Source of the DNA: Thioalkalivibrio sp.
GTDB taxonomy: Bacteria; Pseudomonadota; Gammaproteobacteria; Ectothiorhodospirales; Ectothiorhodospiraceae
NCBI RefSeq assembly: GCF_007692535.1
Contig: NZ_REBW01000144.1
Location: 1-46,439 of the forward strand
Direction of reading: 5' to 3'
Length of the DNA: 46,439 bases
The notes under the pieces are model-generated. The model had not been told where the DNA came from. It ran no database searches and worked only from the letters and a program-made list of their open reading frames with translations. The translations under genes and the position numbers were made by a program. Of the stretch, positions 1 to 14,240 are shown piece by piece; the stretch's first letter is position 1, and each line of letters starts with the position of its first letter.

Positions 1-91
1 TTTTTGCCTGGCGCGCCGATGACGCACGATCCCACTCTCGGTGGAAGGTCTGCCGGGATCCCGATGACCAACGACAGCACCGGAGACCCAG

Positions 92-3000
92 ATGTTCGAA
101 GAGGCGAAATTCCGGTCAAAGGTGAAGGCCGTGCTGTTCGATATGGACGGGGTGGTGACGGACACCGCGCGCGCGCACGCCGCTGCATGGAAACGCCTGT
201 TCGACGAATTTCTCGAGGCGCGCGCAAACCGCCTCGGCGAGGAGTTTCGACCGTTCGATCCCCGCGATGACTATCGCCGGTTTGTCGACGGAAAACCGCG
301 CGCCGACGGCATCAGGAGCTTTCTCGCTTCGCGGGGTATCGAACTGCCGGCCGGCAGCAGGGACGACGGCCCGGATGACGACACCGTTGCTGGTCTTGGC
401 AATCGCAAGAACCGGTATTTCCGCGCCTGGCTGGACGAAAATCGTGTCGAAGCTTACCCGGGAACCCTGAGGCTGCTCGAGGCCCTGCGCGATGGGGGTG
501 TGGCGACGGCTGTGTTCTCCTCGAGCCGCAATGCCGAGGCGGTGCTGGAAAGCGCCGCCTTGCTCGATCGCTTCGCTGCCCGGGTCGATGGTAACGATCT
601 GCTCCGGTTGGACATCCCCGGCAAGCCGGACCCTGCGATGTTGCTGGAGGCGGCCCGGCAACTGGAGGTCGCGCCGGCGGAGTGTGCGGTCTTCGAGGAC
701 GCCGGCATCGGTATCGAGGCCGGTGTCGAGGGCGGGTTCCACCCGGTGATCGGTGTCGCCCGCAACGATCACGGCGATCGATTGAAGGAGGCAGGTGCCG
801 ACCTCGTGATTCGCGATCTGGCCCAACTTCGCTTCACCCCCGCGGACGGTCTGACTCTGCGCACGCTCGACAATCTGCCCTCGGCCCTGGATCGTGAGAA
901 CGACATTCGCAGCCGTCTGAAAACCAGCGATCCCGCGGTGTTTCTGGATTACGACGGCACTCTGACACCGATCGTCGATGACCACACGAAGGCGCTCCTG
1001 GCCGACGATATGCGGGCGACGGTGGCGGCTCTTGCCCGACGTTGCACGGTGGTGATCGTGAGCGGCCGTGATCTGGCGAAACTGCGTGAGCTGGTTGGGC
1101 TGGATTCCGTGTGGTTTGCGGGCAGCCATGGTTTCGAGATCGTCGGCCCAGAAGGTGCTTCCCGGGGCCTGGAGAAAGGCGAAGAATTTCTCCCGGAACT
1201 CGATGAACTGGAGCGCGGCTTGAAGGATCAACTGGCCGGCATCGACGGGCATTCGCTGGAACGGAAGAAGTTCTCGATCGCGGTGCACTATCGCGGTGTC
1301 GCGTCCACGGACGTGGAGTCCCTGAAGTCCATCGTTGACAAGGTGTTGCAGGAACACCCGAGCCTGCGCCTGGGCCGTGGGAAGAAGGTCCTGGAGATCG
1401 GCCCCGATATCCATTGGAACAAGGGCGAAGCGGTGCGCTGGGTGCTGCAGGAACTGGAGGCAGACAACCCGGACCTGGTTCCGGTCTACGTCGGCGACGA
1501 CATCACCGATGAGGATGCGTTTCAGGCGCTTGCGGGGCAGGGGATCTGCATTGCCGTGCGCCACGACGAAGCCCGGGCGACCGCAGCCGACTACGCCGTG
1601 GATGACACGCTGGGTGTGAAACGCCTTCTCCAGTCATTGACCGGCGTCATTGCCGCGCGGGAGCAGGGTGCCGCTGCGATGCGCGAAACGGGTGCATGGT
1701 CGCTGACCTACTCGGGTTACCGGCCGACACAGGAAGGTCTGCGCGAGGCCCTGTGCACGCTCGGTAACGGCTACTGCGCCACCCGAGGCGCCTCGCCCGA
1801 TGCGCGGGCGGACGACGTGCATTACCCGGGGACGTATCTGGCTGGCGGCTACAATCGGCTGATCAGCGAAGTGGCCGGACGGAAGGTCGAAAACGAGGAC
1901 CTGGTCAATCTGCCGAACTGGCTGCCGCTGACCTTCCGCATCGATGACGGTGACTGGTTCCGGCTCGACGATGTGGAAATTCTGGCGCTGGACCAGGAAC
2001 TCGATGTCGTCCACGGCCTGCTGCACCGTAGCCTGCGCTTTCGCGACGCCGAAGGTCGCACGACCCACTGGCGGGAACAGCGACTGGTCAGCATGGACAC
2101 CCCTCACATTGCCGGTCTTTGCGTGGAGCTCACGGCGGAGGACTGGTCAGGTCGGATGACAGTGCGTTCGTCCCTCGACGGCAACGTGGTCAATGACGGC
2201 GTCGCCCGCTACCGCGGTCTGGCGAACCGTCATCTCGAGGTTCTGGCCGCGGAGCATCGGGGCGAGGATACGATCTTTCTTCATTCGCGCACCAACCAAT
2301 CCGTGCTCGGGATCGCCCAGGCGGCACGGACCCGCGTGTATCGGGGCGGCACCGAGATGGCCGCAGAGCGTCGGACGATCAGCGAAGAAGCGGGCATCGC
2401 CCAGGAGATTGCCTTTGCCCTGGCCGAGGGCGAAGCGGCCCGGGTGGAGAAGATCGTCGCATTGTACTCGTCGCGCGACTGGGCGATCTCCGAACCGGGG
2501 CTGGAGGCATTGCGGGGACTCGGCCGCACCGGTCGCTTCGATGTGATGCGTGCGCGGCACGAAAGAGCCTGGGCACACCTGTGGAACGAATGCGACATCG
2601 CCCTCGACGATGACGGGGCGCCAACGACGGAACTCAAGCTGCGCGTACACATCTTCCACCTGCTGCAGACGGCGTCGCGGCACTCGGTCGATCTCGACAC
2701 CGGTGTACCCGCACGCGGCTGGCACGGCGAGGCCTACCGCGGTCACATCTTCTGGGACGAACTGTTCATCTTTCCCTTCCTGAGCCTGCGCATGCCCACG
2801 CTGACCCGTGCCCTGTTGCGTTACCGCCATCGTCGCCTCGGCGAGGCAAGGCAGGCGGCTGCGGATGCCGGCTACCGGGGAGCCATGTATCCCTGGCAAA
2901 GCGGCAGTGATGGCCGGGAAGAGACCCAGCGGCTGCACCTCAACCCGAAGTCGGGCCGCTGGCTCCCGGACACCTCGCACCGGCAACGGCACATCAACTC

Positions 3001-4177
3001 GGCGATTGCCTACAACGTCTGGCAGTACTACCAGACCTCCGATGACCAGGAGTTCATGCACTTCTACGGCGCGGAGATGCTGCTGGAGATCGCACGCTTC
3101 TGGGCCAGTGCCTCGGTGTACAACCCGGGACTGGATCGCTACGAGATCAGGGGTGTGATGGGACCGGACGAATATCACACCGCCTATCCGGATACCGACC
3201 CGGAGGCTGCTGGGGGTGTGGACAACAACGCCTACACCAATGTGATGGCGGCCTGGGTGCTGACACGGGCACGGGACGTCATCGACCTGCTTCCCGAGAT
3301 GCGCTGGCGGCATCTGCGCGAGCGCATGGAACTGAGCGACGAAGAACTCGAGCTCTGGTACGACATCAGCCGGAAGCTCCGCGTGCCTATCCAGGACGAT
3401 GGCATCATCAGCCAGTTCGAGGGCTATGAGGATCTCGAAGAGTTCGACTGGGACGGCTATCGCAAGAAGTACGGCGACATCCATCGCCTGGACCGCATCC
3501 TCGAGGCCGAGGACGACACGCCGAACCGGTACAAGGTCTCGAAGCAGGCAGACGTGCTGATGCTGTTCTTTCTCTTCTCGGCGGAGGAGTTGGCGATGCT
3601 CTTCGAGCAGCTCGGCTACCCGTTCGATCCAGAGACGATTCCGCGGAATGTCGAATACTATCTTGCGCGCACCTCGCATGGCTCAACCCTGAGCCAGGTC
3701 GTGCATTCGTGGGTATTGGCGCGATCGGACCGTTCGCATTCGTGGAATCTCTTCCAAAGGGTCCTGGACAGCGATATCGCCGACATTCAGGGTGGCACGA
3801 CGCCCGAGGGCATTCATGTCGGTGCGATGGCCGGTAGCATCGACCTGGTCCAGCGTTGCTACCTGGGCATCGGGATGCGCGGCAATGTGCTGCACTTCGA
3901 TCCGGCATTCCCTTCCGAGCTGCATTGCGTCAAGGTACGGTTGCACTATCGCAACCAGACGCTGGAAGTGGAAGCCAACCACGATACGCTGCAGATCCGC
4001 AGCGGGGCATACACAACGAGGGCGATCACCGTTGCGTATCGCGGGCATTATCGTGAGATGGCACCCGGCGACAGCTGCCAGTTCCGTTTGCTCAAGCCGG
4101 AAGAGCGTGTGCGTGACGAAAATCGTCGCGCAGGAGAGCACTCGGAGGCACCGGCTCTTGAGCAGCCATCGCCATGA
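92..4177 (+). CDS. Triple-domain protein: beta-phosphoglucomutase-like HAD + trehalose-6-phosphate phosphatase (OtsB) + GH65 disaccharide phosphorylase/hydrolase (OtsB1-like architecture)
   Basis: 1361-aa ORF. N-term VLFDMDGVVTDTARAHAAAWKRLF and FEDAGIGIEAG (beta-PGM HAD); middle FLDYDGTLTPIV and VYVGDDITDEDAFQAL (T6P phosphatase); C-term GVMGPDEYHTAYPDTDPEAAGGVDNNAYTN and SHGSTLSQVVHSWVLAR (GH65). Confidence 0.92.
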   Translation: MFEEAKFRSKVKAVLFDMDGVVTDTARAHAAAWKRLFDEFLEARANRLGEEFRPFDPRDDYRRFVDGKPRADGIRSFLASRGIELPAGSRDDGPDDDTVAGLGNRKNRYFRAWLDENRVEAYPGTLRLLEALRDGGVATAVFSSSRNAEAVLESAALLDRFAARVDGNDLLRLDIPGKPDPAMLLEAARQLEVAPAECAVFEDAGIGIEAGVEGGFHPVIGVARNDHGDRLKEAGADLVIRDLAQLRFTPADGLTLRTLDNLPSALDRENDIRSRLKTSDPAVFLDYDGTLTPIVDDHTKALLADDMRATVAALARRCTVVIVSGRDLAKLRELVGLDSVWFAGSHGFEIVGPEGASRGLEKGEEFLPELDELERGLKDQLAGIDGHSLERKKFSIAVHYRGVASTDVESLKSIVDKVLQEHPSLRLGRGKKVLEIGPDIHWNKGEAVRWVLQELEADNPDLVPVYVGDDITDEDAFQALAGQGICIAVRHDEARATAADYAVDDTLGVKRLLQSLTGVIAAREQGAAAMRETGAWSLTYSGYRPTQEGLREALCTLGNGYCATRGASPDARADDVHYPGTYLAGGYNRLISEVAGRKVENEDLVNLPNWLPLTFRIDDGDWFRLDDVEILALDQELDVVHGLLHRSLRFRDAEGRTTHWREQRLVSMDTPHIAGLCVELTAEDWSGRMTVRSSLDGNVVNDGVARYRGLANRHLEVLAAEHRGEDTIFLHSRTNQSVLGIAQAARTRVYRGGTEMAAERRTISEEAGIAQEIAFALAEGEAARVEKIVALYSSRDWAISEPGLEALRGLGRTGRFDVMRARHERAWAHLWNECDIALDDDGAPTTELKLRVHIFHLLQTASRHSVDLDTGVPARGWHGEAYRGHIFWDELFIFPFLSLRMPTLTRALLRYRHRRLGEARQAAADAGYRGAMYPWQSGSDGREETQRLHLNPKSGRWLPDTSHRQRHINSAIAYNVWQYYQTSDDQEFMHFYGAEMLLEIARFWASASVYNPGLDRYEIRGVMGPDEYHTAYPDTDPEAAGGVDNNAYTNVMAAWVLTRARDVIDLLPEMRWRHLRERMELSDEELELWYDISRKLRVPIQDDGIISQFEGYEDLEEFDWDGYRKKYGDIHRLDRILEAEDDTPNRYKVSKQADVLMLFFLFSAEELAMLFEQLGYPFDPETIPRNVEYYLARTSHGSTLSQVVHSWVLARSDRSHSWNLFQRVLDSDIADIQGGTTPEGIHVGAMAGSIDLVQRCYLGIGMRGNVLHFDPAFPSELHCVKVRLHYRNQTLEVEANHDTLQIRSGAYTTRAITVAYRGHYREMAPGDSCQFRLLKPEERVRDENRRAGEHSEAPALEQPSP

Positions 4178-4246
4178 CGCCTGTGTGAACGGCAATTGGA
4201 TCGCGGGCACCCCTAATGGATGGTAACGAGGAAGAGGATAAGACTC

Positions 4247-4564
4247 ATGGAAAATGGAGTGACTGTGATCGTCTGGCTGGTCTGGCTGGCCATTTTTCTG
4301 CTTGCCATACCGCTGGTTTTGCGAATCCGCCATCCTGAACAGAGGGCATTCGCTGCCTATCTGATCTTCGTCAGCATCTTTACCGTCGTGGCTGGCGTGC
4401 TGTTCTGGCTGTTGTCCTGGCTGGCCCTTGCCTTGGGGCTTGCGCCGATGCTGGAACGGGTCATTCCCGCGATCGTATTTCTGCTGCTGATCTTTGTCCC
4501 CGCGTTCGCACTCGCTTTCTGGCAGGCGCGCAAGCCGCGGTGGAGGAAAGCGCCGCCCCCTTGA
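4247..4564 (+). CDS. Small membrane protein of unknown function (about 105 aa)
   Basis: [32 protein letters not shown]..., about three hydrophobic segments; start chosen at ATG 4247 after a purine-rich stretch (gaggaagaggataag). Confidence 0.6.
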   Translation: MENGVTVIVWLVWLAIFLLAIPLVLRIRHPEQRAFAAYLIFVSIFTVVAGVLFWLLSWLALALGLAPMLERVIPAIVFLLLIFVPAFALAFWQARKPRWRKAPPP

Positions 4565-4682
4565 ACGTTCGCTGGCGCCGCGATGGACTGCATACGGCCT
4601 CCGTTCTGGCGGGGGCGTGCCCTCCAATCCGCCATCTGCGCCGCTCCGAGCAATGAAAGACAGGCAAACCCGAGAGCGACCG

Positions 4683-6611
4683 ATGAAAAACCCTGCGCAA
4701 TCCGTCAAGCATGACGTCCCGATGCTGACCGAGCACGATGTCTATCTGTTCAAACAGGGCCGGCACACCAGGCTTTACGAAAAGCTGGGTGCCCATGTTC
4801 GGGAGGTCGGCGGCGTCGCGGGCGTGGGCTTCGGGGTATGGGCGCCCAATGCCAGGGAGGTTTCGGTCATCGGTGATTTCAACCAATGGCGTGCCGGCAG
4901 CCATCCGCTGCAGATCCGCGAGGACGACTCCGGGATCTGGGAGGGCTTCATTCCGGACCTCATGCCAGGGACTCAGTACAAATTCCATATCGCGTCCCGG
5001 CTCGAGGATTACGCGGCGGACAAGGGGGACCCCTTCGCGTTCTCCTGGGAGGAGCCCCCGGCGACTGCGTGCCGGGTCCGGGAACTGGATTACTCGTGGG
5101 ACGATGCCGCATGGATGGAACGGCGCCATCGGGCCAACGGCCTGGATGCCCCCTGGTCCGTCTACGAGATGCATCCGGGCTCCTGGCGGCGAGTGGCGGA
5201 GGAGGGCAATCGGGTGCCCACGTACCGTGAATTGGCGGAATGGCTGCCCGCCTATCTGGGCGAACTTGGCTACACCCACGTGGAATTGATGCCAATCACC
5301 GAACATCCCTTCTACGGGTCATGGGGTTACCAGACCACCGGCTATTTCGCGCCGACCGCCCGTTATGGAACGCCGCAGGACTTCATGCACCTGGTGGACC
5401 GCCTGCATCAGTCGGGAATAGGGGTGATCGTCGACTGGGTGCCTTCGCATTTTCCGGACGACGAACACGGGCTGCGGTATTTCGACGGCACCCACCTCTT
5501 CGAACACGCTGATCCCAAGAGCGGCTTCCACCCCGAGTGGCAGAGCTACATCTTCAACTACGGGCGTCACGAGGTTCGGTCCTTTCTGCTCAGCAGTGCG
5601 CTGTTCTGGCTGAAGCAGTACCACCTGGATGGGCTGCGCGTGGACGCGGTGGCCTCGATGCTCTACCTCGACTACGGCCGGCAGGAGGGCGAATGGATAC
5701 CCAACGAGCACGGCGGCAACGAAAACCTGGCGGCGGTGGATTTTCTGCGCGACCTGAACGAGGCGGTCTACCGGGATCTGCCCGGCACCCAGACCATCGC
5801 CGAGGAGTCCACTGCGTGGCCCATGGTCTCGAGACCAACGTACCTGGGCGGCCTGGGTTTCGGCATGAAATGGAACATGGGCTGGATGCACGACACGCTG
5901 GCCTATTTTGCGAACGACCCGCTGTACCGCAAGTATCATCACGACCAGCTGACCTTCAGCCTGGCCTACGCCTTCAACGAGAATTTCATGCTCGCCCTCT
6001 CCCACGACGAGGTGGTGCACGGCAAGGGCTCCCTGATCAACAAGATGCCGGGCGACGACTGGCAGAAGTTCGCCAACCTGCGGGCATTGTTCGGATACAT
6101 GTACGGACACCCGGGGAAGAAGCTGACGTTCATGGGTGACGAGTTCGGCCAGTGGCGCGAGTGGAGCCACGATCGCGGGTTGGACTGGGAACTGCTGGAG
6201 CAGCCAGCGCATCGTGGCCTCCGGCATTGGGTCGGCGATCTGAATCACTTCTACCGGAACCAGCCCGCGCTGTTCGAGCAGGACTTCGTCGCGGCCGGCT
6301 TCGAGTGGATCGACCGGCAGGACGTCGAGGAGAGCACCCTGAGCTTCCTGCGGAAGGCCAGAAACCCGGACGACATGATTCTCGTGATCTGCAACCTGAC
6401 GCCGGTGCCGCGTGACAACTACCGCATTGGGGTCCCGAGAGGCGGGTGGTGGCAGGAGATGCTGAACAGCGATGCCCAGACCTACGGCGGCAGCGGGCGC
6501 GGCAATCGGGGCGGCGTGGAGAGCGCGCCGGTGGGCGCGCACGGCCACTACCATTCGCTGGTCCTCGACCTGCCGCCGCTGGCGGTGCTGTTTCTGAAGC
6601 CGGGAGGTTGA
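4683..6611 (+). CDS. glgB: 1,4-alpha-glucan branching enzyme
   Basis: [27 protein letters not shown]-type [60 protein letters not shown]13/CBM48 branching-enzyme motifs. Start set to ATG 4683 rather than the ORF's 4494. Confidence 0.95.
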   Translation: MKNPAQSVKHDVPMLTEHDVYLFKQGRHTRLYEKLGAHVREVGGVAGVGFGVWAPNAREVSVIGDFNQWRAGSHPLQIREDDSGIWEGFIPDLMPGTQYKFHIASRLEDYAADKGDPFAFSWEEPPATACRVRELDYSWDDAAWMERRHRANGLDAPWSVYEMHPGSWRRVAEEGNRVPTYRELAEWLPAYLGELGYTHVELMPITEHPFYGSWGYQTTGYFAPTARYGTPQDFMHLVDRLHQSGIGVIVDWVPSHFPDDEHGLRYFDGTHLFEHADPKSGFHPEWQSYIFNYGRHEVRSFLLSSALFWLKQYHLDGLRVDAVASMLYLDYGRQEGEWIPNEHGGNENLAAVDFLRDLNEAVYRDLPGTQTIAEESTAWPMVSRPTYLGGLGFGMKWNMGWMHDTLAYFANDPLYRKYHHDQLTFSLAYAFNENFMLALSHDEVVHGKGSLINKMPGDDWQKFANLRALFGYMYGHPGKKLTFMGDEFGQWREWSHDRGLDWELLEQPAHRGLRHWVGDLNHFYRNQPALFEQDFVAAGFEWIDRQDVEESTLSFLRKARNPDDMILVICNLTPVPRDNYRIGVPRGGWWQEMLNSDAQTYGGSGRGNRGGVESAPVGAHGHYHSLVLDLPPLAVLFLKPGG

Positions 6612-6617
6612 GAGCGC

Positions 6618-8615
6618 ATGGCACGCATCTTTCCCGAAGAAGGCAGGCAGCGGGTGATGATCGAAGCGGTCAGCCCGCAGGTGGATGGCGGACGCTTTCC
6701 CATCAAGCGAACGGTGGGTGAATCGGTGGTGGTCGAGGCCCGTGCTTTCGCCGATGGACATGATCGTCTCCGGTGTCTGCTGCGGCATCGACGGGAGGAT
6801 GGCGCGCTGTGGCACGAGACGCCGATGCTGCCGATGATCAACGATCGCTGGCGCGCCGAGTTCACGGTTCCGGATCTGGGCCGCTATCTCTATACCGTGA
6901 CCGGCTGGGTCGATGGCTTCCTCTCCTGGCTCCACGATCTGGAACGTCGCACCGAGCCGGAGGATATACGCGTGGCCCTCGTGATGGGCGCGGAACTGGT
7001 GGCTCGGGCGGGTGACCGTGCGGTCGGCGATGATGCTGAAACCCTGGTCCGTCTGGCCGAAGCGCTGCGCTCGGAAGATGATCTGCAGACACGCGTTGCG
7101 GTGGCCATGAGCACCGAGTTGGGTGATTTGATGGAGCGCTATCCCGACCGCAGCCTGGCCAGCGTCGACGAGCGCGAGCTGGTGGTGACGGTGGAGCCGG
7201 AACGGGCCCGTTTCAGCGCCTGGTACGAGGTCTTTCCCCGCTCCTGCAGCATGACCCCAGGAGTCCATGGGACCTTCAGGGATTGCGAGAAGTGGCTTCC
7301 GTACATTGCCGGGATGGGTTTTGACGTCCTCTACCTTCCGCCGATCCACCCCATCGGGCGCAGCAGACGCAAGGGACCCAACAACGCGCTCACAGCGGAC
7401 GCCGATGACCCGGGGAGTCCCTGGGCGATTGGCTCCGCGGAGGGTGGACATCTCAGCGTTCATCCGGAATTGGGAACGCTGGAAGACTTCCGCAGCCTCG
7501 TCGCCGGCGCACGCGACCATGGTCTGGAGGTCGCCCTCGACATTGCCTTTCAGTGTGCGCCCGACCACCCCTATGTGGCGGAGCATCCGGCGTGGTTCCG
7601 CCACCGACCCGATGGCAGCGTGCAGTACGCGGAGAATCCACCGAAGAAATACCAGGACATCTATCCCTTCGATTTCGAGACCGCCGACTGGCAGGGTCTT
7701 TGGACCGAGCTCGAGGGCATCTTCCGGTTCTGGATCGAGCAGGGCGTGCAGATTTTCCGGGTGGACAATCCTCACACCAAGAGCTTCGCGTTCTGGGAGT
7801 GGGTCATCGCCGAAATCAAGCGGGATTTTCCCGGGACCATCTTCCTGGCCGAAGCATTCGCGCGTCCCGCCGTGCTGCACGGGCTTGCCAAGCGCGGCTT
7901 CAGCCAGTCCTACAACTACTTCCCGTGGCGCAATACCAAGCAGGAACTGACCGCGTATTTCACCGAACTCACCCGAGGCGAGGGGAGGGAATACCTGCGG
8001 CCCAATCTCTGGCCCGCCACGCCGGACATCCTGCCCGAATACCTGCAGTTCGGAGGCCGGCCTGCGTTCATGATCCGCGCGACGCTGGCGGCGACCCTGG
8101 GCGCGAGTTACGGCATTTACGGCCCCGCCTTCGAGCTGATCGAGAACAGGCCCCGATGGCCGGGAACCGAAGAATATCTCGATTCCGAGAAATACCAGAT
8201 CAGGCACTGGGATCTCAGGCGGCCGGACAGCCTCAGAGACTACCTCGCACGCCTGAACCGCATCCGTCGCGAGAATCCCGCGTTGCAGTACGACGGAAAC
8301 CTGCGCTTCCACGTAGTGGACAACGACGAAATCCTCTGTTTCAGCAAGAGGACGGACGACGGAGTCAATGTCGTGCTGGTGGTGGTCAACCTCGATCCGG
8401 TGCATGTGCAGTCGGGATACGTGCAGCTCCCGGTCGAGGAATTCGGCCTGGATCCGGGGCATCCCTACCAGGTCCACGACTTGCTGAGCAACTCCCGGCA
8501 TCTGTGGCACGGAACGCGCAACTACGTAGCGCTCGATCCGCAGGCCGGTCCGGCGCACATCTTCCGTCTGCGACGCCGGCTGCGGTCCGAGCACGACTTC
8601 GACTATTACCTGTAA
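6618..8615 (+). CDS. glgE: alpha-1,4-glucan:maltose-1-phosphate maltosyltransferase GlgE
   Basis: FSAWYEVFPRS, FDVLYLPPIHPIGRSRRKGPNN, FRVDNPHTKSFAFWEWVIAEIK, FLAEAFARPAVLHGLAKRGFSQSYNYFPWRNTKQEL; 6 nt after glgB. Confidence 0.95.
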   Translation: MARIFPEEGRQRVMIEAVSPQVDGGRFPIKRTVGESVVVEARAFADGHDRLRCLLRHRREDGALWHETPMLPMINDRWRAEFTVPDLGRYLYTVTGWVDGFLSWLHDLERRTEPEDIRVALVMGAELVARAGDRAVGDDAETLVRLAEALRSEDDLQTRVAVAMSTELGDLMERYPDRSLASVDERELVVTVEPERARFSAWYEVFPRSCSMTPGVHGTFRDCEKWLPYIAGMGFDVLYLPPIHPIGRSRRKGPNNALTADADDPGSPWAIGSAEGGHLSVHPELGTLEDFRSLVAGARDHGLEVALDIAFQCAPDHPYVAEHPAWFRHRPDGSVQYAENPPKKYQDIYPFDFETADWQGLWTELEGIFRFWIEQGVQIFRVDNPHTKSFAFWEWVIAEIKRDFPGTIFLAEAFARPAVLHGLAKRGFSQSYNYFPWRNTKQELTAYFTELTRGEGREYLRPNLWPATPDILPEYLQFGGRPAFMIRATLAATLGASYGIYGPAFELIENRPRWPGTEEYLDSEKYQIRHWDLRRPDSLRDYLARLNRIRRENPALQYDGNLRFHVVDNDEILCFSKRTDDGVNVVLVVVNLDPVHVQSGYVQLPVEEFGLDPGHPYQVHDLLSNSRHLWHGTRNYVALDPQAGPAHIFRLRRRLRSEHDFDYYL

Positions 8616-8627
8616 CAAGGGGGCGGT

Positions 8628-11963
<3,336 letters not shown>

Positions 11964-12024
11964 GGCTGCACAGCACCGAATGGGGCACGTGGTTGCGGCC
12001 GTTGTCTTTCTGCGCGGTTCTTGC

Positions 12025-14238
12025 ATGAGCCACCCGGAACTCCTCGATCGATTGTCGGAGCGCTACCACATAGCGCCCGAGTATCGCGATATCTGGGGCA
12101 ACCGCCAGCAGGTCTCCGAAGAAACCCAGCGCGCCCTGCTGGGTGTGATGGGTGTGGCTACAGACAGCGACCAACACATGCAGCAGGCCCTGGAGCGGGC
12201 CGAGGCCGAGGATTGGGGGCGTCCCCTGCCACCGGTACACGTGGCACGGGAGGGCGAGGGCTGCATCCGCCTGGACATCACGGTGCGCGCGGAAAGTGCC
12301 GGTCACTGGCACCGCTGGACGCTGACGGAAGAGGACGGTGGTCGCCGGGAGGGTCGGTTCCGGCCTTCGGATCTCGAGCAGGAGGGCCAGCGGATGCTGG
12401 ACGGCGAGGTCCGGGAGCGGCGCATACTCTCTCTGCCGGACGACCGGCCGGGCGGCTACCACCGCCTCGAACTCCAGGACCTCGAGATGCCTGGCGAGGG
12501 GATTTCGTCCATGTCGCTGATCGTGGTCCCGGCGGATTGTTACCGGCCGCAGGCGGTGTCGGGAGGGCAGCGGGTATGGGGGCTCAATATCCCGCTGTAC
12601 GCGCTGCGCTCGAGCCGGAACTGGGGCATCGGCGACTTCACGGACCTGATCCGGGTGCTGGAATTCGCGGCGCAGGCCGGGGTGGACCTGGTCGGCCTGA
12701 ATCCGCTGCATGCCCTGTTTCCGCACAATCCCTCCCACGCGAGTCCCTACAGTCCTTCAAGCCGGCAGTTCCTGAATGTGCTGTACCTGGACGTGGAGGC
12801 GTTGCCCGAATTCGCCGAGTGCGACGCGGCACAGCATCAGGTGCGGGACCGGGTCTTCCAGCAGCGGCTGGATCGGCTCCGGGGGTCTGAACTGGTCGAC
12901 TATCCCGGGGTTGCCGGGGCGAAGATGACGGTGCTGGAGACCCTGTACGGGCACTTTCAAAAGAAACATCTGGACCGTGGCGATGAACGTGCCGAGGCCT
13001 TTGCCCGGTTCCGGCGGTCACGGGGTGATGCGCTGCGTCTGCATGCGCTGTACGAGGCGATTCAGGAATCCCTGCATCGGGCGGATCCCTCGGTCTGGGG
13101 CTGGCCTGCATGGCCGGAGCCCTATCGACATCCGGAGTCCGAGGCCGTTGCGGCATTCGCGACCGAACACGCCGAACGAACGGGGTTTTACGAATACCTG
13201 CAATGGCAGGCCCATGCCCAGCTCAGGAGGGCCGGCCATCGTGCCTTCGAGCTGGGTCTTGCGCTGGGACTGTACCAGGACATTGCCGTCAGTGTGGATG
13301 TGGGCGGCGCGGAGACCTGGGCGAATCAGGAACTGTATGTACTCGAGGGCCGGATCGGTTCCCCGCCGGATGACTTCAACCTGGACGGCCAGGACTGGGG
13401 GCTTCCGCCCTGGAATCCCGAAATGCTGCGGGATTGTGGGTATGCGCCGTTCATCAAGACCCTGCGCGAGAACATGAGCACCGCCGGGGTTGTGCGCCTC
13501 GACCATGTGATGAGTCTGATGCGGCTCTTCTGGGTGCCGGCGGGGATGTCTCCGCGCGAAGGTGGCTACGTTTCGTATCCGTTTCAGGATCTGCTGGGCA
13601 TTCTCGCGCTGGAGAGTCACCGCAACCGCTGCCTCGTCGTCGGCGAGGATCTGGGCACGGTGCCCGACGAGGTGCGCGAGGCGTTGCGGCCGATGGGCGT
13701 GCTTTCTTACCGGCTGCTCTATTTCGAGAAAGCGGACGACGGCAATTTCAGAACGCCCGCGGATTTCGCCACGCAGGCCCTGATCGCCACCAGCACGCAT
13801 GACCTGCCCACGCTTTCCGGTTACTGGGAGGGTCTGGATCTGGAGTTGCGCGATCGTCTGCACCTTTTCCCAACCGCGAAACACCGCGAAGACCAGATCA
13901 TCGGGCGCGCGGAGGACCGGGCCCGTCTGCTCGTGGCGCTGGAAAAGGAGGGTCTGCTGCCCGCAGGCCTGAGCGTGCAGGCGGTTCCCGAGGGGGAAAT
14001 GACGGTGGACCTCGCGGTGAGTATCCACCGCTTCCTTGCCCGCACCCCCGCGATGGTGATGATGGCTCAGATGGAGGACGTACTCGGGCAGCGCGAACAG
14101 ATCAACCTTCCCGGAACCACCGACGAGCGTCCGAACTGGCGCCACAAGTTGAGGCTGGACCTGGAGCAGTGGGAACGGGAGCCGCGGGTCCTCGCCATCC
14201 TGAATGCGCTGAGGGAGGAGAGGGCTGTTATCACGTGA
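12025..14238 (+). CDS. malQ: 4-alpha-glucanotransferase (GH77, canonical)
   Basis: RVWGLNIPLYALRSSRNWGIGDFTDL, PYSPSSRQFLNVLYLD, VVRLDHVMSLMRLFWVP, GEDLGTVPDEVR, STHDLPTLSGYW; start at ATG 12025 (MSHPELLDRL). Confidence 0.93.
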   Translation: MSHPELLDRLSERYHIAPEYRDIWGNRQQVSEETQRALLGVMGVATDSDQHMQQALERAEAEDWGRPLPPVHVAREGEGCIRLDITVRAESAGHWHRWTLTEEDGGRREGRFRPSDLEQEGQRMLDGEVRERRILSLPDDRPGGYHRLELQDLEMPGEGISSMSLIVVPADCYRPQAVSGGQRVWGLNIPLYALRSSRNWGIGDFTDLIRVLEFAAQAGVDLVGLNPLHALFPHNPSHASPYSPSSRQFLNVLYLDVEALPEFAECDAAQHQVRDRVFQQRLDRLRGSELVDYPGVAGAKMTVLETLYGHFQKKHLDRGDERAEAFARFRRSRGDALRLHALYEAIQESLHRADPSVWGWPAWPEPYRHPESEAVAAFATEHAERTGFYEYLQWQAHAQLRRAGHRAFELGLALGLYQDIAVSVDVGGAETWANQELYVLEGRIGSPPDDFNLDGQDWGLPPWNPEMLRDCGYAPFIKTLRENMSTAGVVRLDHVMSLMRLFWVPAGMSPREGGYVSYPFQDLLGILALESHRNRCLVVGEDLGTVPDEVREALRPMGVLSYRLLYFEKADDGNFRTPADFATQALIATSTHDLPTLSGYWEGLDLELRDRLHLFPTAKHREDQIIGRAEDRARLLVALEKEGLLPAGLSVQAVPEGEMTVDLAVSIHRFLARTPAMVMMAQMEDVLGQREQINLPGTTDERPNWRHKLRLDLEQWEREPRVLAILNALREERAVIT

Positions 14239-14240
14239 CG

